DNA of 64,000 nucleotides, taken from positions 186,001-250,000 of the forward strand of contig CAJQUW010004443.1 of assembly GCA_907163375.1 (NCBI GenBank), written 5' to 3'. This document shows positions 56,726 to 64,000 of the stretch, piece by piece; within the stretch, counting starts at the first letter, position 1; each line of letters starts with the position of its first letter. The translations under genes and the position numbers were made by a program. Below the pieces are notes generated by a model, which saw only the letters and a program-made list of their open reading frames with translations, ran no database searches and was not told where the DNA came from. The stretch comes from Prostheceraeus crozeri. Its lineage: Eukaryota > Platyhelminthes > Polycladida > Euryleptidae.

Positions 56726-56950
56726 ACCACGACTTGTCGACAGAATAAAGCGGTAATGCACCAAGAAGCCTCCTGGATGAGTTTTCAGCTCTAATTGATA
56801 TTTTCCGCTAAGTTTATATTCTTTTAGTTATTACTGTCATTCAATTAGGAAAAATATCATGCAGATAATCGTACATTTTAATAAACACCGCACTTAAATT
56901 AAAAGCAGGCGATTAAAATAAACGCCGCAGCGTTTATTAGAGGAAATACG

Positions 56951-57719
56951 TGCCTGCTTGCTGTAACAAGTAAGAACAAAACACTCATTTTTTGACATCT
57001 TTTTAGCTCTTTTTACACATACTTTGAGGGGTTTAGCATTACCAGTGAATTTTTAGCACTTTATTACCAACAATGTCTTACTCCTGACACTGAAAACTCG
57101 AACGGTTGAAGCATCGCCAAGATCTCGAGATTGGAATATTGGATTGCTTCATCATAACATAGTTTTTAAATATTCTGATCACAGAATTAAATATTTTGTT
57201 TATCTGCTTCGAAGTGCGCGCAGATGAATCTAATTCTGTGATTCTGATAATTCAGGAGGCTTGTTGAGTCAAGTTCTGCTTTTTGATTATGACGCACTAA
57301 ACATGAAATCGCGTTGAAGGCTGTTTTCAGTATGGAACAGTGAGGGAGCTCCCGGACGCTATATTTAGTGTGGTGGAGCTATTTTTACGATAAATCGTTT
57401 TCTTTCAAATATTATTCCTCTCTAAACTTACTACTCAATAATATTATTCAATAATACACATTGCTAGAGAATTAAATGAATCGCGCTGTTTTTAAAAACC
57501 TCGTTGTGAAGTACCTAGTGATAGCAGTTACAGGAGGCGAAAGATTTTTTTGACGGTGACATCTGGTGGCCTACGCTTGTTTAGCTTGGTTTACCATATA
57601 TTTTGGTGAAGGTAAATGAGAAAAACACTAAAAGATTTAAAATTTTCTGAAAGCTGTTTGCATGCAGTATTCGAAAATCAGGTTTTCCATTTTATTGGCG
57701 ATACATAGGGTGATCAAAA
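56951..57719. other. Intron DNA, no gene recognised
   Basis: Contains the word GCGCGCAGATGAATCTAATT near 57217, shared with 27361. Otherwise nothing recognised. Confidence 0.4.
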
Positions 57720-58965
57720 ACATGCAAATGTGCATGACTGCATGTTACATGTGGTTTCACCAAGAGATTTCAGTTCTTCTCGCTTACGGACCTCAAGCTC
57801 TAAAAACGAAATTAACTCATCAAGGTCTGCCTACCGTGTGTGTTATCTAAAACTTTCATTTGCAGATTTCTTGAAATTTTTCTCAATAATCACGGCACAA
57901 TGAGGGGACTGTACATGGAAGAGTCAAGTGACAAATGTCTCAGGGAAGCAACATCAAAATTGATACTGTCAAGAAATCTACGTAAACCTGGACCTGGACC
58001 GGAGTCATCTGATGGATGAATGTTTTTGAGAGATTCAATATGAGCATTTTTTATCTTATTTTCATCCCCGAAATCAGTACGAAGCTTCCCTAAAACCATA
58101 CCTTATGATGTAATAGAGGGTAGATAATTATTAACAATAGAGTAAAATTAAATAAACGATAGATCAAATTGCCATGCAAAAGATGTGCGGCTGGCCTAAT
58201 TCGAACATACGACCCAGGTTAACTAAACATCTGCTTACCAACTGAGCTACAATCGCTTACATGCGACTGTGTCAATTGGCTGGATCAAGCCCCCACCAGT
58301 GAACGCTTAATGAGTCCTCAGGACTATCTTACATTTTTTATATACAAATATTTTTTATATTTTATTGTATGTGTTATCCGCACGTTAGCGAACTTCAGCT
58401 ACAAAACACCACACACCAGTTGTCATGGCAATTATGATCAATGAATAGATATCTCGTCACAATTGTGACAGCCGAAATTTAGGTAAGTAGCGGGGATCGA
58501 TTGCCCACCAAAGCATCTTAAAGCAAGCCGTAGATGTAATTAACAATAGAGTGGCTGACTCGCTCTTTAGCAATGCCCAATGCCGTGCAAAATACTCACC
58601 AAGTATCTGATCTTGGTAACTTCTAGATCAGATCTTGAATCAATCTCGGCCTAGAAAGCATCATGAAATTCAGACCATTTTCTTACATCAGAACCATCGA
58701 AATGTACGAGATTTAGTTTTGGCAACTTGGCGTGACTAATTGACGTTGAACTGGGTCTACACGAAGGTGGATCAGATTTGGCGAATGAGAGTGGCCTATG
58801 CTTTGATAAAAATGCCTCTACTTCAGAAATCTTTTGTATATTATCTCTCACAAGATCACTATCAGCCTCAAACGTTTTATAAAAACTTCAGTATCTACAG
58901 TTTTGTTTGAGTTGATGTCAGTGATTAGGTTATCGAGCTTCTGTAATTAATTGATTCTCTGTTTT
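57720..58965 (-). pseudogene. BEL/Pao retrotransposon gag relic
   Basis: Minus-strand segments follow BEL/Pao gag in order. KLPKLNLVHFDGSDVRKWSE is at about 58740-58660. MVLGKLRTDFGDENKIKNAH and RRFLDSINFDVASLRHLSLD are at 58099-57900. Then DLDELISFLELEVRKREEL is at about 57830-57770. Stops and frame changes lie between them. A 395-bp insertion with a 14-bp duplication separates the first two parts. No protease, RT, integrase or LTR was found, so only gag is left. Confidence 0.8.
58144..58538 (-). mobile_element. 395-bp retroposon-like insertion with tRNA-like sequence
   Basis: ATTAACAATAGAGT flanks both sides (58130-58143 and 58539-58552), a perfect 14-bp direct repeat of the size made by LINE machinery. 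Minus-strand GTAGCTCAGTTGGTAAGC (A box) and ATGTTCGAATTAG (B box) lie at about 58250-58200. The BEL/Pao gag reads on across the insert, which supports the borders. The tRNA-like part is near the end of the insert, not its start, unusual for a SINE. Confidence 0.75.
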
Positions 58966-60199
58966 AAAAATGATAGGTCAAAAATAATCGAGTTCAGATT
59001 TGGAATCTTGTTCGTCATCGAATCATGAACCCTACTTACAGCTTATAGAAATACGCACGATGGCCATCACGCTGTCTGTGAAGACCGTTAATGGAAGAAG
59101 TTAAAGATATGACAGAAGGAACCTACGCAATAAACGTAAATTTGCTGAACCTGTACGATAGTGACAATAATACCACAGAAAATGGAATTTGGGTTGACGA
59201 TCAGGCTGACATTGCAATCATACTCGTATTCTTTCAATTTCTAGACTTCCAATGTTTTTGAATGGATGTCAATCACATTTGACTTGTTGTCCCCAGTACA
59301 CCAAGATTTAATGCATGGGAGAACATTGCACGATTCCGTCTGAGTTTTAAGGATCCCTTCGGAATCAAGGAGATGACTTCATTTGCTTACAGGGATCGTT
59401 TGACCATCTAGATTTATGCTAAATCGTCATGAATAACCATTGAAGCTAAGTCTATAATATCGCATCTACAGAATAAGTATCTACTAAGTATCTAATAAAT
59501 GCATATTTGTCGAGTCAAATCATGACAAATAACACTTTTCATAGTCTGGAGAAAAACTGATACGACTTCTTATTAATTACAGATTTTTGACAATTCCTTG
59601 CTGAAAGCAAGATCAAATAATTTTCATGTTTGAGAAACTTTTTGAATTCTTCCTAAATCATACCAGTTGTATAGGCCTATAAGTAATCATCAATTGAATT
59701 GATACATCTGCAAGATACATTCGACAAAAAGGTTGTATGCATCATGAAATTGGTAAGTGTACATAACTGTGCATACATATTATATATTAGTATCATTTTG
59801 TTGATTGGTTCTATTAACAGTATCAATTCACAAAATATTGCTTAAGGATAGATATTCAGAAATCAAGCAATAAAAGAATCAAAGTAAGAAATAGAAATTA
59901 GACATATAGAACGCATTCCGAAAATAGTAGCAATGAGTCATACACAATAAGCTAGGGCGTCAACGGGGGAAAAGGGGATGGTCTAAGTTGACAACCCGGG
60001 GGGGTTGGGGACAGCACATGCATTCACAGACCTTCATTGAAATAAAAAAAATCCTAGGCCTAAGTTGACTAATCTCTCGCATCAACTTAAGCAAAACGTA
60101 GACCACTTGATGGGTCGTCAAATTCTTTTCGTAATTGACCAGGCGACGGGAGATCATGATGATCTTCCACATAAAAGGCGTAGCAAATGCTCCCCATGA
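58966..60199. other. Intron DNA, no gene recognised
   Basis: AT-rich, with a G-run patch at about 59965-60015. No coding domain. Confidence 0.4.
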
Positions 60200-60387
60200 C
60201 GGTCGTCGATGTAATAAAGCTAAATTGGTAAACGACAGATCTTTGGCGTCCACCGTCTTCGGTGGTCGATCTTACAATAAAAAGCGTTGAAATAAAAAAA
60301 GGCTTTTTACTGTAAGATCGACCACCGAAGGCGCTGGACGCAGAAGATCTGTCACTTACCAATTTAACTTTATTACATCGACGACCG
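60200..60387. repeat. 188-bp hairpin (86-bp arms, 16-bp loop)
   Basis: Arms 60200-60285 and 60302-60387 are inverted copies at about 90% identity by eye with no net indel. CGGTCGTCGATGTAATAAAG starts the left arm. Could be a snap-back MITE or fold as RNA. Confidence 0.85.
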
Positions 60388-60698
60388 TTAACTTTGGGTA
60401 GTTTTTGTTATGCTTTTTTTGTGGAAAATCGTCAAATTATTATCAAATTTCTCATATGATTAATGAAATGACAGTATGAGAGCCTACGAAGAGGTGTAGA
60501 AAAGGCGGTCGAACACATACAGAGTGATGGATGATACCTGATAAAAAGAGCGTTGCGCCTTGATTATTTCTGCCTGATACGAAATTGTGGATGTCGTTTT
60601 TATAAGACGCAAATACAACGTCAGATTGGTCTAATGTTCTGTGAGGTGTCAGGCAATAATGCATTCTCTCTTGGCTTTCTAAACACGAAGTCGCAATG

Positions 60699-60975
60699 TA
60701 GGAAATTTTAGACTGCTTCCAAAGCTGTGAAAATTGGCGGCTCCCTACGCTGAATATCGACAAGACGAAGGTGATGGTGACTCGGAGGGGGAGGGGGGAG
60801 AGGGAAGCATATCAGTATTGATGAAGCCATCAGTCTTCAGTGTGTCATTTCTTTCACCTTCCTGAGCAATCAGATGACATATGACTCGCGAAGAGTGAGT
60901 GAAATATCGTACATTAGATCAAAAGCTTAACGAATTCGAAGGAAAATGAGTGCTCAATCTAAAAGTAAGTCTTAG
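60699..60975 (+). pseudogene. LINE reverse transcriptase relic
   Basis: Plus-strand LDCFQSCENWRLPTLNIDKT then KVMVTRR, and later ISFTFLSNQMTYDSRRVSEI, match the LNxDKTKVMVF and SFxYLGSxM...EI segments after the YADD box of non-LTR reverse transcriptases. Frame changes and stops occur between them. Confidence 0.6.
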
Positions 60976-63518
60976 AGTTGAAGATTTTCATGATCATTTT
61001 TTCGAAGCTAAAGAATCGCCACTTCTCAGAGTGGGAGCTGTAGATGTTGTTACTATCAATGTCACCAACCCTCGGTGCGAGGGCGATATTTAAAAGCAGT
61101 TAGACAATTCAATACAGTTCGGATATCTGAGTCTCAATATATTGCAAGGTTGAGGGAAGTAAAGCCTGAAGGAAGAGCATATTGGCGGCACTTCCAATAT
61201 GTGTACTGTATTGCGATAACTCTAGTCTTAGACTAGAGTTTGTCTAGAAAAAGTCTGAGATTCAGTATTTTAGGACTTTTTTGAGACTAAAATTTCGAAC
61301 TTTTCATTCAACGCATTTAATGATTTAACTTACTGACTTATTGATTATATTTAAGTTTAGGGGTACTTCATCCTTTCAATTCTATTTTTCTATTTTATGA
61401 GCTGTGCTGTTTTATGTTGAGAATTTCATTTAAACGAAAGACGGCTTTTTTAAAAAGTCAGTTAATTTATTGGGCGCATTTTCATTTTCTACATCCTATC
61501 ACTCAGAAATGTGTTGAAACCATGACTAAGGTATGTATGGTTAAAGCGAATAAATGACTGATAGACATCAGAAAGCAATCGAACTTTAAATAGTTCTATG
61601 ATCTTCTGAAGATAGCGTATGCAAGTTAACATTCATCCATTGATAGATACATTTTCCTATTGTATTATGCCAGAACTGGACACGGAAGAACAGTAATACT
61701 CATTGATTTAGAAATAATGTTTTTGTGGCTATTAAATGTAGGCCAGAGTGTATTTTAGTCCGACCTGAATCGGGTTTACAAAAACATTCGGTCGGAAATC
61801 AAGAATACAACTGATCGTCGAATACAAATTTGCTTCCTTCTTTTTGAGTACACCTAGTATAAGAAAATTGAAATAAAAACAAGTGACTGCTAAAAACTCA
61901 CTTGATTTTATTTTAATTTTCTTATCCTGCAATAAAACTCCGGAGATCAGAAGAACTTGTTTTTATCAAACGTAATGAATTACCTCCCGTCAAAAGCAGT
62001 TAACATACACCTAGTAGATAAAACGATAAAATCCCGCACTGTACATGCGTTGCTACTTCGGTTCATGCGACAGTGGATGCTTGAACCGATTAGTACAGAG
62101 TCTCGCCGCTCGAGTCTTTATACCGTGCGTAATGAAATGTTGCTTTTAAGTACTCAAATAAGGTATCGCATCATGAATTTTGCGCTTAATTCTAGTCGCG
62201 AAAAATGCAAAATTTCTTGCTATTCTTTTGTATTTTACTATTTTTAGAAGTGATGATTTAGCATGAATCACTCCAGTTTGAATTACGTAAGCTATTAATT
62301 AAGTAACTCGAATCACGAATATGCCCAAATTTAACGCTCCAAAAGATTTTAAGTTATCCGTTTTCTCCTTACTAAAAAATGAAAATGACGATATCAAAGC
62401 TACAATGAAATAAAACAACTATCAATTGGAAAATAATGCAATATATACAGTCAGATATTCTCAGCCTTCCTCGCAGTCCCTCCTCACTACAGTGGAAAAG
62501 TAAGACTAACTGATCATCTGTCCTTAATCAGACAGTGTTTCAGACATACTGTGACTAATTGATGCGCCAACGAAGCATGGTTGTCATAGTACACAACAAC
62601 ATGCCATGATATGTGCCAAAATTGCTTCAAATTGAACCACTTAGCATTTTCATCTTCATCTGCTCTACAAAACACCGTGAATGTGATCCATCACCAATAT
62701 GTAGTGCGGAAACGACGCACTCATAGATAAGCAACCAGTTCCTTTCGAATATGGAATAGCTTCAAGCCAATGTTTCTCAACCTTCTTCATATCGCGGCAT
62801 CCTTGATCGTGCTGTTATTTTTGACGTAACACTTAGGATGCTCATATCGTCGAATTGTATAAAGTCGTATGGTCTCAGCCGCCTGTACTGCATGTATTGG
62901 CCCTTTATGGTTATGAATTGGTTAAAATCATCTTATCTTTGCCCTTGGTGGTTTATATTTCTGATAAAAAACAACAAGAAAACAGTTTTGAAAGTTTCTG
63001 GTAGCTAAGTTTTCCTTTGGAAATTATTAAGCGCTCAGAAACATGAAGAATTATTTATCTTATGATTAATGATATTAGGACCAAGGTGTGTACTATTTGT
63101 GATGGTAGAACAAGCAGCTTATACCACGCATTCTTGCAAAAAAGGAAACATATCAGCGAAGCTTGCGCAAAAAGGATAATAGTACAAATAAAGCATTCGG
63201 GGTGATGATTTAGCACATTGCTCGTAATCATGGTGGAAGTACATTATGTATAATAGCCCACTGTTTACTGGACTCCTCAATTGAATTTTACCAATAGTTC
63301 ATGCATATATTTCTACTCTTTCATCATTGCACTGCATGTGAATTAATAAGATGGCGGCACCTCGAATCAGAAAACTGGTCTAGACCCTATTTGGTGCAAG
63401 ACTGCGAAGTCTCTCGCTTTTGCAACAGGGCTCCGACTCCGAATTATAAATGTTTGATATAATATTCTGTGCAAAGAAGTTACACATACAAACAAATTGT
63501 TGCAACTACATTCCTTAC
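60976..63518. other. Intron DNA, no gene recognised
   Basis: Small perfect palindrome ACTCTAGTCTTAGACTAGAGT-type near 61214-61235 and a short hairpin near 61759-61796. A plus-strand open frame at 61957-62247 has no known domain. Confidence 0.4.
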
Positions 63519-63696
63519 CAGGATCATTATCCCGTATAGCTGCCTTGAGCAGTCCTTTGGCATCTTCTGAGTTGAATGGGGAGACTACTTTCAGACCGGG
63601 ACAATGAGAATACCATGCAGCGAAGTCTTGACTGTGTTGAGCTGCTACACCAGCCGCAGCACCATTTGGGCCTCGAAACACAATTGGAACGTTGAC
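63519..63696 (-). CDS. PDHB: PDHB internal exon, E1 beta pyrimidine-binding domain
   Basis: This exon encodes 59 residues plus one base of the thiamine-diphosphate-dependent E1 beta subunit of the mitochondrial pyruvate dehydrogenase complex. E1 is an alpha2-beta2 tetramer that decarboxylates pyruvate and acetylates lipoyl-E2 in the matrix. Visible hallmarks are [20 protein letters not shown] and the [10 protein letters not shown] segment, both nearly invariant in animal PDHB. The 3' splice site is TTGCAG before GTC (63697) and the 5' splice site is G|GTAAGG after 63519, leaving phase 1. By comparison with the 359-residue human protein it covers about residues 137-196. It lies about 12.8 kb upstream of the next exon. 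No stop or frameshift is seen. Confidence 0.95.
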
Positions 63697-64000
63697 CTGC
63701 AAGCCGAAAATTTCAACCAGAAAATGTGAGCATTAAATTCTGGATACACTGCGAATGCATGATGCGCTAAAAAGTAGGAGACGTTCCAGCGTTTTTGACT
63801 CAGTAATGGGAACAGAAAAAGGGATCATTCCAAAAACTCGGATGCATAATTCTTTGCCCTATCAGTGATGATAAGTGAAACATGTTGATTATAATAATTA
63901 TTGCCCTAATCAATAGACAGAAGTTCCTTTCAGCACATATCTACAAACAGCGTCGAACAGGTTCCTCAATTCGCCCCAGATAAATTTTCTGCAGCTTAAA
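63697..64000. other. PDHB upstream intron, partial
   Basis: Sequence upstream of the exon at 63696. The preceding PDHB exon is not within the window. Confidence 0.6.

Larger units (their letters stand above)
55113..56950. mobile_element. Inverted-repeat element of the AATAAACGCCGC type
   Basis: CGTATTTACTCTAATAAACG at 55113 and its inverted copy ending at 56950 bound the element; AATAAACGCCGC repeats inside the right end. It contains the deleted hAT at 55586-56725. No coding domain of its own. The ends are inferred from the inverted match; no target duplication seen. Confidence 0.6.
13146..64000 (-). other. PDHB: PDHB gene locus (3' two-thirds)
   Basis: This is the extent of the pyruvate dehydrogenase E1 beta gene visible here, from a poly(A) signal at 13146 to the right edge. 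Five exons with consensus GT/AG borders join in compatible phases and follow the animal PDHB protein without gaps to its C-terminus. Intron phases in order are 1, 1, 0 and 1. The 5' exons, promoter and mitochondrial targeting peptide are off the window to the right. The four introns hold almost all of the transposons described below plus a complete-looking IAP gene on the opposite strand. The exon matches are seen in sequence; that the exons belong to one working gene is inferred from their order, strand, phase and absence of stops. Confidence 0.95.

Noticed and set aside
58205..58275. Functional tRNA gene
   Set aside because: Good A and B boxes, but no closed acceptor or T stem; treated as tRNA-derived.
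63420..63450. hAT terminus CAGGGCTCCGACTCCG
   Set aside because: Only a partial likeness to hAT ends and no partner; likely chance or a very old relic.
63367..63518. Extension of the PDHB reading frame past 63519
   Set aside because: A good donor (GTAAGG) and loss of PDHB similarity show this is intron.

Overview
The window is animal nuclear DNA, AT-rich and crowded with transposable elements. Evidence for an animal: spliced genes with GT/AG introns, an intron-rich mitochondrial pyruvate dehydrogenase beta gene, a BIR+RING inhibitor-of-apoptosis gene, and hAT, mariner, pogo-like, Ty3/gypsy, BEL/Pao and CR1-like elements. The element mix and the many TAGGCCTA palindromes suggest an aquatic invertebrate, but the phylum cannot be fixed from sequence alone.

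Host genes. PDHB (pyruvate dehydrogenase E1 beta) runs on the minus strand across most of the window. Five exons at 63696-63519, 50705-50595, 44459-44368, 27065-26924 and 13408-13260 splice in phase to give the C-terminal 223 residues up to the stop; the exons for about the first 136 residues lie beyond the right edge. Its four introns here are about 12.8, 6.1, 17.3 and 13.5 kb and hold nearly all the mobile DNA between 13.4 and 63.5 kb. Inside the last intron, on the plus strand, sits a two-exon IAP gene (15713-16357 and 19278-19706) with one BIR domain and a C-terminal RING whose usual histidine is replaced.

Layout, left to right. 1-1470: broken ZBED-type hAT transposase. 2569-3968: pogo-like element with long arms. 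6456-11763: fold-back element with 521-bp arms, a repeated 12-mer GAGTTTGTACAG and a 175-bp tandem array in one arm. 13.1-13.4 kb: PDHB 3' end. 15.7-19.7 kb: IAP gene. 19950-21747: near-intact mariner with about 194-bp terminal repeats and an open D34D transposase. 23.3-26.3 kb: broken hAT. 28173-29162: pogo-like MITE. 30344-31324: mariner-like relic, also with long terminal repeats. 31958-38234: hAT element with three other elements nested in it. 38569-44155: Ty3/gypsy element with both LTRs, interrupted by a 5'-truncated LINE. 45477-50110: inverted-repeat element holding a nearly complete two-ORF LINE. 51186-51805: 620-bp palindrome. 52.5-54.7 kb: LINE and retroelement relics. 55113-56950: inverted-repeat element with a deleted hAT copy (perfect 8-bp target duplication) inside. 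57.7-59.0 kb: BEL/Pao gag relic split by a 395-bp insertion. 60200-60387: hairpin. 63.5-63.7 kb: PDHB exon.

How the parts relate. PDHB and the IAP gene have unrelated jobs; they share a locus only because one lies in the other's intron. The transposons are mostly decayed and often nested, so relative insertion order can be read in several places. The parts most likely to be new are the fold-back family at 6.5-11.8 kb, the palindrome at 51.5 kb, the long-TIR mariner lineage and the hidden -1 frameshift signal in the gypsy element.
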